Below are positions 23,345-32,324 of a stretch of DNA of 54,410 nucleotides, piece after piece (positions within the stretch are counted from its first letter, which is position 1; every line of letters begins with the position of its first letter). The stretch is from Acetobacteraceae bacterium (GTDB taxonomy: Bacteria; Pseudomonadota; Alphaproteobacteria; Acetobacterales; Acetobacteraceae). The stretch lies in contig CANBXZ010000006.1 of assembly GCA_947373495.1 (NCBI GenBank), positions 1 through 54,410 of the forward strand, written 5' to 3'. A program made the position numbers and the translations under genes. The notes beneath the pieces are model-generated. The model saw only the letters and a list, made by a program, of their open reading frames with translations. It made no database searches and was not told the origin of the DNA.

Positions 23345-25045
23345 TCAGGCAGGCACCGGCCGGCGCAGCAGCAACCGCGCCCGGCAGGCGCCCTGGCCCG
23401 GGGTGGCCACCTCGCCGCCATCGCTGAAGCCGGCGGCCAACAGCCGCGCCACCTGGGCCGGGGTGGCCAGCGCCAGCCGTGCCTCGCCGCTTTCCGGCAC
23501 CTGGCGGAAGTAGCGCCGGTAATGCGCCACGTCGCGCTCATCCGCCGCCTGCAGCGCCAGCACCGCATCCATGCCGGCCGCCTGGGTCAGCGGGTCGGCG
23601 CCGTGGGTGGCTTCGGTCACCTCCACCGCGCGGCCGCTGCGATGGAAGGCGTAGCGCAACTGCACCTGGTTGAAGCCATCCGCATTGCCCAGCAGCAGCA
23701 GGCGCGGCGCGGCGCCGGGCAGCAGCGGCAGCGCCACCCGCCAGTCGCAGTCCAGCGCCGGCCGGGCCTGGGCGGCGCGCAGCCCGGCCAGCGGCGGCGG
23801 TGCGGCCCAGGCCGCCACCGCCAGCAGCAGCAGCGCCTGCCCCGCCACCAGCCCGGCCAGCACCGGCAGCAACCGGCCATGCCAGGCGGTGGCCCCGAAG
23901 GCCAGCGCCACCGCCAGCGCCGGCAGCGCCGCCAGCAGGAAGCGCGGATTGTGGTTGGAAGCGAGGAAATGCCCCGCCACCGGCGGGCCCGCCAGCAGCA
24001 GCGCGAAGCTCACCACCAGCAGCCGGGAAGCCGCCTCCTGCCCCGCCCAGGGCCAGGGCCAGCGGGCCGACTGCCGTCGCGCCCGCCAGGCCCGCACCGC
24101 CACCCCGGCCAGCCCGAGCAGCAACGCCAGCAGCAGCAGCGGCCCGAAGGCCCAGTCCGCCACGAAGGCCAGCCATTGGCCGGGGTAGCCCAACGGGCCC
24201 TCGGCGCTGATTTCATGCGTGTGCCAGTCCGCCAGCGCGTAGCGGGCATAGCCGACGTAGCGGCCGCCATTCAGCGCCCAGTGCGGCCAGGCCAGCAGCA
24301 GCGCCACCCCACCGGCCTGCAGCAGCCGCGGCCAGGCGCCCGGGCGCAGCGCCAGCAGGGCGGCGGCCAGCAGCAGCGCGGGCAGCACCTGGGGCAGGAA
24401 GCTCAGGCGGGCCAGCAGCCCGGCGCCCAGGCACAGCCCGGCCAGCAGCGCATTCCAGCGCGGCGGCCGCGGCCGGCATTCGCGGGCCAGGCACCACAGC
24501 AGCCCAGCCAGCGCCGGCAGCAGCAGCACCTCGCTCATCCAGTCCTGCGCCGCCGGCAGCGTCACCGGCGCCACCAGGAAGCCGGCCGCCGCCACCAGGG
24601 CCGGGCCACGGCCGGCCACCTGCCGCGCGGTGGCGAAGACCAGCCAGGCGGTCAGCGCCACGCTGGCGCAGGCCAGCAGCCGCAGCGCGCCCATGCCGGC
24701 CAGCCCGGCCAGGCCCAGCGGCAAGCCCAGCAGACGCGCCCCGGGCGGATGATGGCGCGAGGTGAGGAACAGCGAATCCCGCAGGCCACCCCAGCCACCC
24801 TGCGCCTTGGCCAACAGGTCCAGCAGCAGTTCGTCGGCGTAGCCGATCTGGTCCCAGCCAGCCACTTCGGGGTGGGTCGCGATCCAGTGCAGCGCCGAGC
24901 CGCCCACCACCAGCGCCGCCAGCACCAGGCTGGCCGCCGGCAACCAGGCCAGCACCCAATGGCCAGCGGTGCGGCGGGCGGCGGGCAGGGCGGTGGCGGG
25001 CAGGGTGAGGGACACGGCACTGGCTCCGCGAAGTGGGCGCCGCAT
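23345..25045 (-). CDS. Polytopic membrane glycosyltransferase (GT39-like)
   Basis: About 566 residues from the ATG at 25045. Roughly ten hydrophobic helices (Leu/Ala-rich) with a large first loop containing G-W-D-Q-I-G-Y-A-D-E and S-R-H-H-P-P-G, the acidic loop expected of GT-C enzymes (ArnT/PMT type), which use lipid-linked sugars. The C-terminal 130 residues are soluble. Substrate and acceptor unknown. The extra upstream residues from earlier starts look unlike a real N terminus; a GTG near 25015 is an alternative start. Confidence 0.72.
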   Translation of the reverse strand: MRRPLRGASAVSLTLPATALPAARRTAGHWVLAWLPAASLVLAALVVGGSALHWIATHPEVAGWDQIGYADELLLDLLAKAQGGWGGLRDSLFLTSRHHPPGARLLGLPLGLAGLAGMGALRLLACASVALTAWLVFATARQVAGRGPALVAAAGFLVAPVTLPAAQDWMSEVLLLPALAGLLWCLARECRPRPPRWNALLAGLCLGAGLLARLSFLPQVLPALLLAAALLALRPGAWPRLLQAGGVALLLAWPHWALNGGRYVGYARYALADWHTHEISAEGPLGYPGQWLAFVADWAFGPLLLLALLLGLAGVAVRAWRARRQSARWPWPWAGQEAASRLLVVSFALLLAGPPVAGHFLASNHNPRFLLAALPALAVALAFGATAWHGRLLPVLAGLVAGQALLLLAVAAWAAPPPLAGLRAAQARPALDCDWRVALPLLPGAAPRLLLLGNADGFNQVQLRYAFHRSGRAVEVTEATHGADPLTQAAGMDAVLALQAADERDVAHYRRYFRQVPESGEARLALATPAQVARLLAAGFSDGGEVATPGQGACRARLLLRRPVPA

Positions 25046-25227
25046 GCTGCACCGCCACATCGCCGCCGCCTGCTCACAGCCCGGCCAGCACCACGCACCC
25101 TTGCGCGAGACGCAGCACCGCACCCCTGCGCGAGACGCCGTGCGGAAAGCGGCGCTGGGCGCGGCCACCCCCCTTTGCCCTCGGCCCGCACCGCGCCTAG
25201 TCTGCGCCGCGAGTTGGAGGAAGTCCC

Positions 25228-26439
25228 ATGCCCGAGAGCGTCGTGGATGCTAAATTGACCCAGGAAACGCGCCTGCCGCTGGCTGGCCTGCGCGTGCTGG
25301 ATCTCACCCTGGCCCGCGCCGGCCCAACCTGCGTGCGCCACCTGGCGGATTGGGGCGCCGAGATCATCCGCGTGGAACCCCCGGCGGCCGGGGACGGCCT
25401 GGGCGGCGCGCGCGACGGCTTCGACCAGATCAACCTGCACCGCAACAAGCGCGGCCTGGCGATCGACCTGAAGAACCCGGCCGGCCATGCCGCCTTCCTG
25501 AAGCTGGCGGCCACCGCGGACATCCTGGTCGAGAACATGCGGATGCAGGTGAAGCACCGCCTGAAGATCGCCTATGACGACCTGAAGGAGATCAACCCGC
25601 GGCTGATCTATGCGTCCATCTCCGGCTTCGGCCAGACCGGGCCGTACAGCAAGCGCGGCGGCGTGGACCAGATCGCCCAGGGCATGGGCGGGCTGATGAC
25701 CATCACCGGCGAACAGGGCCGCGGGCCGATGCGCGTCGGCATCCCCATCAACGACCTCACCGCCGGCAACCTGCTGGCGATGGGCATCATGATGAAGCTG
25801 TACGACCGCGAGCGGACGGGCAAGGGTGGCTATGTCCACACCAGCCTGCTGGAAGCGCAGGTCTTCATGCTGGACTTCCAGGACAGCCGCTTCCTGATGG
25901 ATGGCGAAGTGGCCGGCCAGGCCGGCAACGACCACCCGGTGAACATCCCGATGGGCGTGTTCCCCACCACCGACAAGCCGATCAACATCGCCGCTTCCAG
26001 CCCCAAGCTCTGGACCAATTTCTGCAAGGCCGCCGGCCATGAGGAATGGCTGGAGGTGGAGGAATGGAAGACCAATGGCGGCCGCAGCAAGGACCGCAAG
26101 CGCATCAACGAGGTGATCGCCAAGGTCACCGGCCAGCATTCCTCGGACTACTGGATCGACAAGCTTGAGGAAGCCGGCATCCCCTGCGGCCCGGTGAACA
26201 ACATCAAGGAAGTGTTCGAGGACCCGCAGGTCCAGCACCTTGAAATGGCGATGCCGATGAAGCATCGCACCCGCGGCGACATCCATGTTGTGGCGCAGCC
26301 GGTCAACATCGAAGGCGTGGAAACCGGCTTCTACCGGGACATTCCCGACCTTGGCGAACACAACGACGAAATCCTGGCCGAAGCCGGGCTTACCCCCGCG
26401 GAAATCGCGGATCTGAAGGCAAAGGGAGCACTCGGCTGA
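25228..26439 (+). CDS. CaiB/BaiF-type CoA transferase
   Basis: A 403-residue class III CoA transferase with ribosome site GGAGGAAG. Markers are L-A-G-L-R-V-L-D-L-T, L-A-D-W-G-A-E-I-I-R-V-E-P-P, N-K-R-G-L-A-I-D-L-K and S-G-F-G-Q-T-G-P-Y. It transfers CoA between acids or acts as a racemase-type relative; the substrate is unknown. First gene of a tightly coupled three-gene unit: its TGA overlaps the hydratase ATG by one base (TGATG). This suggests a short catabolic path: activation, hydration, and amide hydrolysis. Confidence 0.9.
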   Translation: MPESVVDAKLTQETRLPLAGLRVLDLTLARAGPTCVRHLADWGAEIIRVEPPAAGDGLGGARDGFDQINLHRNKRGLAIDLKNPAGHAAFLKLAATADILVENMRMQVKHRLKIAYDDLKEINPRLIYASISGFGQTGPYSKRGGVDQIAQGMGGLMTITGEQGRGPMRVGIPINDLTAGNLLAMGIMMKLYDRERTGKGGYVHTSLLEAQVFMLDFQDSRFLMDGEVAGQAGNDHPVNIPMGVFPTTDKPINIAASSPKLWTNFCKAAGHEEWLEVEEWKTNGGRSKDRKRINEVIAKVTGQHSSDYWIDKLEEAGIPCGPVNNIKEVFEDPQVQHLEMAMPMKHRTRGDIHVVAQPVNIEGVETGFYRDIPDLGEHNDEILAEAGLTPAEIADLKAKGALG

Positions 26440-27242
26440 TGGCCATGCAGGAACTCGCGGGCGGGAAGATCCTTGCCAGTCTCGAAGGCGGCGTTGGCAC
26501 CATCGTGTTCAACCAGCCGGAAAAGCGCAACGCCATGTCGGTGGACATGTGGGGCGGCATGGCCGACGCGCTGGACAGCTTCGAAGCCACCGGCACCGTG
26601 CGCTGCGTCATCCTGAAGGGCGCCGGCGACAAGGCCTTCGTCAGCGGCGCCGACATCTCCCAGTTCGAGAAGGTGCGCTCGGACGCCAATGCGCAGCAGG
26701 AATACGACCGCATCACCAGCGCCGGCCGGGTCAAGCTGGGCAACTACAAGTGGCCGGTCATCGCCCAGATCCGCGGCTTCTGCATGGGCGGCGGGCTTGG
26801 CATCGCCATGGGCACCGACATCCGCATCGCCTCCGATGACAGCCAGTTCGGCATTCCCGCGGCCAAGCTCAGCATCGCCTATGGCTTCGACATGGTGCGC
26901 GCGCTGGTCGACCTGGTCGGCCCGGCCCATGCCCACATGATCCTGATGACCGGCGAGCGCTTCGGCGCGAAGGAGGCCGAGCGCATCGGCCTGGTCAACA
27001 AGGTGGTGCCGGTGGACCAACTGGACGCGGAAGTGGCCAAGCTGGCCGCCACCATGGCCGGCAACGCCCCGCTGTCGCTGAAGACCAACAAGATGACGGT
27101 GAAGTCGGTCTGCAAGGACCGCAGCGACCGCGACATGGATGCCATCAAGGCCGCCATGGCCGCCTGCTTCGACAGCAACGACTACAAGGAAGGCCGCCGC
27201 GCCTTCATGGAAAAGCGCAAGCCGGCTTTCCAGGGCAACTGA
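26439..27242 (+). CDS. Enoyl-CoA hydratase/isomerase-family protein
   Basis: A 267-residue crotonase-fold protein. V-F-N-Q-P-E-K-R-N-A-M-S is the CoA-binding motif; the oxyanion-hole region A-F-V-S-G-A-D-I-S-Q-F and I-R-G-F-C-M-G-G-G-L-G-I-A are present. The catalytic region after it reads D-S-Q-F-G-I-P-A-A-K-L-S. Hydratase, isomerase or decarboxylase activity cannot be separated from sequence here. Overlaps neighbours by one base at each end, so all three genes are translated as a unit. Confidence 0.9.
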   Translation: MAMQELAGGKILASLEGGVGTIVFNQPEKRNAMSVDMWGGMADALDSFEATGTVRCVILKGAGDKAFVSGADISQFEKVRSDANAQQEYDRITSAGRVKLGNYKWPVIAQIRGFCMGGGLGIAMGTDIRIASDDSQFGIPAAKLSIAYGFDMVRALVDLVGPAHAHMILMTGERFGAKEAERIGLVNKVVPVDQLDAEVAKLAATMAGNAPLSLKTNKMTVKSVCKDRSDRDMDAIKAAMAACFDSNDYKEGRRAFMEKRKPAFQGN

Positions 27243-28654
27243 TGCCGAACGACGCGCTCGGCTGGCTGGGGGCGGCGGAACTCGCCGCCCTGTACCGCAG
27301 CAGGCAGCTCTCCCCGGTCGAGGTGGCCGCGGCGGTGCTGCGACGGATCGAGCGCGTCGACCCCGGCGTGAATGCCATGATGCGCCTGACGCCGGAGCAC
27401 GCCATGGCGGCGGCCCGGCACTCGGAAGCGGTGTTCCAGCGCGGCGAAACCCCGCGCCTGCTGGAAGGCATTCCCTTCACCATCAAGGACCTGCACGCCA
27501 CCAAGGGGGTGCAGACCGACTATGGCAGCCACACGCTGCAGGGCACCATCCCGGCCGTGGACACCCCTGGCGTCGCCCGGCTGCACGCCGCCGGCGGCAT
27601 GATGCTGGGCAAGACCACCTCCCCCGAATTCGGCTGGACCGGCGTCAGCCGCAGCCCGGTTTCCGGCATTACCCACAACCCCTGGGGCCATGGGCTGAAC
27701 GCCGGCGCTTCCTCCGCCGGCGCGGCGGTGGCGGCGGCCTGCGGCTTCGGCCCGCTGCATGAGGGCGGCGACGGCGCCGGTTCCATCCGCATGCCGGCGC
27801 ATTTCTGCGGCGTCTATGGCTTCAAGCCGACGCATGGGCGGATTCCGTGCTGGCCGATGTCCAACAACGACCTGGCGACGCATCTGGGCCCGCTGACCCG
27901 CGGCGTGCGCGACGCGGCGCTGATGGTGCAGGCCATGGCCGGGCCGCACCCTTGGGACTACACCAGCCTGGAAGCCCCGCCGCAGGACTACGCCAGCAAC
28001 CTGCACCTCGACCTGCGCGGCAAGCGGGTGGCCTATAGCGCCGACCTCGGCCATGCCCGGGTGGAGCCGGAAGTGGCCGCGCTGGTGGCCCGGGCGGTGC
28101 GGGTGTTCGAGGAGTTGGGCGCCATCGTGGAGCCGGTGACCCCGGCCTGGGGGCCGCTGGGGCCGGAGTTGGCGCGGTTCTTCTGGCCGGCCGCCTTCGC
28201 CGCCAAGCTGCGCCTGCTGCCGGAATGGGAAGACCGCATGGACCCCGGCTTCGTCGCGCTGCTGCGCGCGGCCGAGGGCCTGGGCGTGCCGCAGTTCATG
28301 CAGATGCGCGAACGCCGCTTCGCCTATGGCCAGGCCATCCATGCCTTCATGCAGGACTACGACTTCCTGCTCTCCCCGGCGGTCAGCGTGGCGGCCTTCC
28401 CGGCCACGCTGCTGCAACCGGCGGACTGGCCGCAGCACCCGTGGGACTGGTTGAGCTGGGCCGAGTTCTCCTACCCCTTCAACTGGTCCGGCAGCCCGGC
28501 GGCCAGCCTGCCCTGCGGCTTCACCGCGGCCGGCCTGCCGGTGGGGTTGCAGGTGGTCGGCCGCCGCTTCGACGACCTGGGCGTGCTGCAGGCCAGCGCC
28601 GCCTTCGAGGCCGCCCGCCCCTGGGCGCAGCACCGCCCGCCCCTGGCGGCCTGA
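27242..28654 (+). CDS. Amidase (amidase-signature family)
   Basis: A 470-residue amidase-signature hydrolase with the Ser-cisSer-Lys triad: Lys in F-T-I-K-D-L-H, cis-Ser in A-G-A-S-S-A-G-A-A-V, nucleophile Ser in G-D-G-A-G-S-I-R-M-P-A. The family cleaves aliphatic or aryl amides and Glu-tRNA amides; it is not GatA, since gatB/gatC are absent. Being coupled to CoA-transferase and hydratase genes suggests it frees the acid that enters that path. Its ATG shares one base with the hydratase stop. Confidence 0.88.
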   Translation: MPNDALGWLGAAELAALYRSRQLSPVEVAAAVLRRIERVDPGVNAMMRLTPEHAMAAARHSEAVFQRGETPRLLEGIPFTIKDLHATKGVQTDYGSHTLQGTIPAVDTPGVARLHAAGGMMLGKTTSPEFGWTGVSRSPVSGITHNPWGHGLNAGASSAGAAVAAACGFGPLHEGGDGAGSIRMPAHFCGVYGFKPTHGRIPCWPMSNNDLATHLGPLTRGVRDAALMVQAMAGPHPWDYTSLEAPPQDYASNLHLDLRGKRVAYSADLGHARVEPEVAALVARAVRVFEELGAIVEPVTPAWGPLGPELARFFWPAAFAAKLRLLPEWEDRMDPGFVALLRAAEGLGVPQFMQMRERRFAYGQAIHAFMQDYDFLLSPAVSVAAFPATLLQPADWPQHPWDWLSWAEFSYPFNWSGSPAASLPCGFTAAGLPVGLQVVGRRFDDLGVLQASAAFEAARPWAQHRPPLAA

Positions 28655-28844
28655 GCACGAGGTTGCCGCCGCTGGCGGTGGAAAACCCGGTTCGGGTTCA
28701 AGCCTGTCGACGGCAGCGGCTGCCCCGAAATTTTCGTGCGTCGGTGGTGCAATTTCCCTACCATGTCCGCTTGCTGCGTCGGTCGGTCAGAAGCCGCACC
28801 AGCGACATGGGCTCGCGCCAGGGCGTTAAGGACAAGTGCCGGGA

Positions 28845-29501
28845 ATGGATGGTAATATGGAAGGCCTCACCGGCCAGGTGCCGCATGGCACGTCGGACGA
28901 GGACGGGCATGGCGCGCCGATCTCGCGCATCGTGGCGGAAGTGGCCGCGCGCTTCCCGGGTGAACGCATCAGCCTCGGCGAAATGGCCGAAGCCTTTGGC
29001 GACCGCGCCTTTGGCCTGCTGATCCTGCTGCTGCTGCTGCCCTCGCTGCTGCCGGGCATGGCCTCGGTGTTCGGCACCCCGGTGCTGATCCTGGGGGTGC
29101 AGATGGGCCTGGGCCGGCGCACGCCGAAGCTGCCCGGCTTCATCGCCAAGCAAAGCATCAAGCGCGCCGACCTGCTGCGGCTTTCCGGCGCTTCTTCCAA
29201 GTGGCTGAAGCGGGTGGAGCAATACGTCAAGCCGCGCCCGGGCTGGTTCACCACCCCGGCGGGGGACAAGCTGTTCGGCTGGCTCACCGCCTATGTGGCG
29301 CTGATGCTCATTCTGCCCGGCCCCGGCACCAACGGCCCGCCCGCCTTCGGCAACCTGGTGATGGCGCTGGGCCTGGTGGAAAACGACAACCGCACCCTGG
29401 CCTGGGGCGTCGGCCTTACCGTGGCGGGCTGCGCCTTCGCCACCGCGGTGCTGGTGGTGCTGGGCTGGCTGGGCTTTGCCGCCCTGGGCATGCTGTTCTG
29501 A
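28845..29501 (+). CDS. ExoD-family membrane protein
   Basis: About 218 residues; candidate starts are GTG 28836, ATG 28845 and ATG 28857, of which I prefer 28845. The G-D-R-A-F-G-L-L-I-L-L-L-L-L-P-S-L-L-P-G motif and the later hydrophobic pair near the C terminus are the ExoD (PF06055) pattern. ExoD in rhizobia affects exopolysaccharide production and alkali tolerance; the mechanism is unknown. No exopolysaccharide genes are adjacent. It lies just upstream of the cobalamin riboswitch. Confidence 0.82.
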   Translation: MDGNMEGLTGQVPHGTSDEDGHGAPISRIVAEVAARFPGERISLGEMAEAFGDRAFGLLILLLLLPSLLPGMASVFGTPVLILGVQMGLGRRTPKLPGFIAKQSIKRADLLRLSGASSKWLKRVEQYVKPRPGWFTTPAGDKLFGWLTAYVALMLILPGPGTNGPPAFGNLVMALGLVENDNRTLAWGVGLTVAGCAFATAVLVVLGWLGFAALGMLF

Positions 29502-29514
29502 ACCTGCTAGGCCA

Positions 29515-29685
29515 CCGGCATGCGCCGGTGTCGGGAACGCGTGACGTGGGGCAACCCACCAATCCGCGGCTGCCCCCGCAACTGTAGGCGGTGAGCCTGG
29601 CCCCAGCATGCCATTGTGCGCCCCGGCGCATGAGAAGGCGGGGCCAGGCGTTGACCCGCGAGCCAGGAGACCGGCCGGCGCAGAG
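29515..29685 (+). promoter_or_regulatory. Cobalamin (B12) riboswitch
   Basis: Sequence after the ExoD stop carries the conserved landmarks: CGGGAA followed by GTG, the core G-C-C-C-C-C-G-C-A-A-C-T-G-T near 29570-29585, a long variable arm, and the closing A-G-C-C-A-G-G-A-G-A-C-C at 29661-29672 (B12-box and P3-P6 core). It lies 156 bases ahead of btuB on the same strand. Known effect: adenosylcobalamin binding lowers expression of the receptor. Edges are approximate. Confidence 0.92.
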
Positions 29686-29784
29686 TTGTCTCGCGCGCAT
29701 TGGGCGGGGTGCACCAATGTATCGGACCTTGGGGCCGGGGTAATTCCCTCGGCGCTTCCGCATGCGGGAACGACGCAAGCTGTT

Positions 29785-29806
29785 CCGTGCCGGGCAACCG
29801 GTGCGG
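29785..29806 (+). promoter_or_regulatory. Hairpin in the riboswitch-btuB expression platform
   Basis: Arms CCGTGCCGG and CCGGTGCGG pair through nine positions (two of them G-U) around a GCAA tetraloop, 35 bases ahead of the btuB start. No T-run follows, so translational rather than transcriptional control is more likely; a switch partner was not established. Confidence 0.45.
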
Positions 29807-29840
29807 GGCGTTTCGTCATGCGCTCAGGGGGAGATCTTCC

Positions 29841-31811
29841 ATGCGCACCACCCGACTTGCGACGCTTGCCTTGCTGGCGGCGTTGCCCTGCCATGTCCAC
29901 GGCCAAACCACCGCCTTGCCGGACACCATCGTCACCGCCACCCGCCTGCCGACCCCGGCCGAGCGGGTGCCCGCGGCCATCACCGTCATCACCCGCCAGC
30001 AGATCGAGGAGAGCGGCTACCAGTCGCTGGCCGAGGCGCTGGCCGTGGTGCCGGGCATGCGCCTGGCCGCCAGTGGCGGGCTGGGCCAGCAGGCCAGCGG
30101 CTTCCTGCGCGGCGCCAACAGCAGCCACACGCTGGTGCTGCTGGACGGCGTGCCGATCAACGACGCCTCCGGCCCCGCCAACGCCTTCGACTTCGGCCAG
30201 GATCTGCTGGGCACGGTGGAACGCATCGAGGTGGTGCGCGGCCCGGCTTCCTCGCTCTACGGCTCGGCGGCGCTGGGCGGGGTGGTCAACATCGTCACCC
30301 GCCGCGCCCCGGCGGACCGTGGCTTCGCGCCCTTCGGCGACCTGGCGGGCGGCACCCAGCGCACCCTGCGCGGCGGCCTGGGCGCCACCGGCACGGTGGG
30401 CGCGTTCGACTACCTGGTGGGGGGGCAATCCATCTCCACCCAGGGCTTCAACAGCATCGCCCGTCGCCTGCAGACCAGCACCGGCGAACGCGATGGCTTC
30501 CGCGGCCAGGCCGCCACCGCCCGGCTGGGCTACACCCCGCAGGACGGCACCCGGGTGGAGGCGCTGCTGCGCTGGCGGCAGAACCGCCTGGGGCTGGATG
30601 GCTACAACGACTTCTACCAACTGGCCGATGACCCGAATTACCACGGCCAGGACCAGCGCTGGACCGGCCAGCTGCGGGCCGAAACCCGGTTGCTGAACGG
30701 CGCCTGGACCACCGGACTGCGCGGCTTCAACAGCGAGGACCGGCGCCGCTACCTGAACCTGCCGGACGCGCTTTCCGTCACCACCGCCAACGACCTGTAT
30801 CGCGGCCGCCGGGCCGGGGTGGAATGGTCGAACACGCTGCGGCTGCCCAGCGTCGGGCCGCTGAGCGAAGGCGCCCTGGCCTTCGGCGTGCTGCACGGGC
30901 TGGAGGAAACCAACAGCCGCAGCGGCAACGAGGCCTACACCACCACCACCCGCGCCCAGCAGCACAGCACCGGCGGCCATGCCAGCCTGCAATATCGCTT
31001 GGGGGACCGGCTGGACCTGACCGGTGGCCTGCGGCACGACAGCACCACCGGCTTCACCGAGGCCACCACCTGGCGGGCCGGCGCGGTGCTGGCGGTGCCG
31101 GAGGTGGCCAGCCGGGTTCGGCTGGCCGCCGGCAGCGCCTTCCGCGCCCCGGCGCTGTACGAAAGGTTCGGCACCGCGCCGGGCTATATCGGCAATGCCA
31201 ACCTGCGGCCGGAACGCAGCCAGGGCTGGGAGATCGGCACCGAAACCGACCTCAGCCTGGGCGGCCGGCCGCGGCTGGCGACGCTGGGCTGGACCTTCTT
31301 CCAGTCCTCGGTGCGCAGCCTCATCAACTACACCGCGGTCAATGCCTTCACCTTCACCCAGTCCAATGTGGACCGGGCGAAGATCCAGGGGGCGGAACTG
31401 GGCGCCACGCTGCGGCCGTTCAGCTGGGCGGAAGCCACGCTGGCCTGGACCGTGACCGAGGCGTTCGACGCCACCACCCGGCAGCGGCTGGCCCGCCGGC
31501 CGGAACATGTGCTGAGCCTGACCGGCCGGGTGCAGCCGCTGGAACGCCTGGTGCTGGCGCCCACGGTGCTGCTGACCGGCCGCAGCCCGGAAGGCGCCTT
31601 CGCCAGCTATGCCAATAGCGGCGACGCCCGCGACACCCCGCGCAGCAACCGCGCCGGCGCGGTGCTGCACCTGACCGCGACCTACCAGGTGATGCCGCAG
31701 GTGGCGGTGTTCCTGGAAGGCCGCAACCTGACCAACAGCCGGTGGGAACCCATCAACGGCTACGCCACGCCCGGGCGCAGCCTGTTGTTCGGCACCCGCT
31801 TCGCGCTGTAG
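29841..31811 (+). CDS. btuB: TonB-dependent cobalamin receptor BtuB
   Basis: A 656-residue outer membrane receptor starting at an ATG with a GGGGAG ribosome site; signal peptide of about 21 residues (C-H-V-H-G-Q end). The TonB box region is L-P-D-T-I-V-T-A-T-R-L-P-T-P. The plug follows with V-P-G-M-R-L and V-L-L-D-G-V-P-I-N-D, then V-E-R-I-E-V-V-R-G-P-A-S-S-L-Y-G-S-A-A-L-G-G-V-V-N-I-V-T-R. The barrel ends in F-G-T-R-F-A-L. The cobalamin riboswitch upstream fixes the likely ligand as B12 or cobinamide. No BtuCDF transporter genes follow in this window. Confidence 0.92.
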   Translation: MRTTRLATLALLAALPCHVHGQTTALPDTIVTATRLPTPAERVPAAITVITRQQIEESGYQSLAEALAVVPGMRLAASGGLGQQASGFLRGANSSHTLVLLDGVPINDASGPANAFDFGQDLLGTVERIEVVRGPASSLYGSAALGGVVNIVTRRAPADRGFAPFGDLAGGTQRTLRGGLGATGTVGAFDYLVGGQSISTQGFNSIARRLQTSTGERDGFRGQAATARLGYTPQDGTRVEALLRWRQNRLGLDGYNDFYQLADDPNYHGQDQRWTGQLRAETRLLNGAWTTGLRGFNSEDRRRYLNLPDALSVTTANDLYRGRRAGVEWSNTLRLPSVGPLSEGALAFGVLHGLEETNSRSGNEAYTTTTRAQQHSTGGHASLQYRLGDRLDLTGGLRHDSTTGFTEATTWRAGAVLAVPEVASRVRLAAGSAFRAPALYERFGTAPGYIGNANLRPERSQGWEIGTETDLSLGGRPRLATLGWTFFQSSVRSLINYTAVNAFTFTQSNVDRAKIQGAELGATLRPFSWAEATLAWTVTEAFDATTRQRLARRPEHVLSLTGRVQPLERLVLAPTVLLTGRSPEGAFASYANSGDARDTPRSNRAGAVLHLTATYQVMPQVAVFLEGRNLTNSRWEPINGYATPGRSLLFGTRFAL

Positions 31812-31818
31812 GCGGGCT

Positions 31819-31913
31819 GGCCTGAGGCAGGCTCACCGAACAGCGTGAACCACGCCAAAAATCAATGAGCCGGAGCCTGGTCGGCGCTTCAGTCAGTGCC
31901 GATCAGGCTCCGG
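31819..31913 (-). repeat. Two-hairpin extragenic repeat, copy 2 (inverted)
   Basis: Read on the minus strand: hairpin A with arms at 31898-31913 and 31870-31885 around the loop ACTGACTGAAGC, identical to copy 1, then a 14-nt linker and hairpin B-like sequence containing GCGTGGTTCACGC and TTCGGTGA. The element begins 8 bases after the btuB stop. Compared with copy 1 the stem differs by two compensatory pair changes and one change that leaves a G-U pair on the + strand. Confidence 0.85.
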
Positions 31914-31959
31914 CGGCTGGTTGCCTGCGCCAGCAGGGCGCAGGCGCCGGGCGGGGGGG

Positions 31960-32088
31960 TCATTCCCACGTCAGGCGGGTTTGTTCCTGCTGGTCCAGTT
32001 CGGCGGCGCCGCGCGCGAAGGCGCGGGCCGCCACGACCAGGCCGATGCCGCCAAAGAAAATTCCACAGAACAGCCAAATGCCCAGCAT
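31960..32088 (-). CDS. Small membrane protein (hypothetical)
   Basis: A 42-residue product beginning M-L-G-I-W-L-F-C-G-I-F-F-G-G-I-G-L-V-V with a single membrane helix and an acidic, Gln-rich tail (E-L-D-Q-Q-E-Q-T-R). A GGGGAAA ribosome site precedes the ATG at 32088. Not recognised as a family; similar tiny one-helix proteins are common and often unannotated. It sits between the inverted repeat and the divergent enolase-superfamily gene. Confidence 0.45.
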   Translation of the reverse strand: MLGIWLFCGIFFGGIGLVVAARAFARGAAELDQQEQTRLTWE

Positions 32089-32324
32089 GGTGGTGTTTCC
32101 CCTCGCCGCGCCCGCCCGGCCCCGTGGCCGGCGGTTTTGGCGCCGCGAGGCCAGCTTCCGCCCAAGGCATGAACAGGGATTTGACGGCGACGAAATGAGA
32201 CCTGGCGATTGTGCGCCGCCGCCCCGCGCGCCAACATCGGCGCCAACGGGAGAAAAACGCCAATGCGGCAGCGAACACTCAGCCGGGAACTGCCGTGCAG
32301 GCATCGGCCCCAGGGGCACCGCTG

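Noticed and set aside
23342-25258. A 638-residue Gln/Arg-rich + strand frame opposite the membrane glycosyltransferase
   Set aside because: Mirror of the Leu/Ala-rich membrane gene; composition is explained by codons of the other strand.
28758-31670. A 970-residue minus-strand frame across exoD, the riboswitch and btuB
   Set aside because: Antisense to clear genes and to the riboswitch; Gly/Ala/Gln-rich composition with no family signature.
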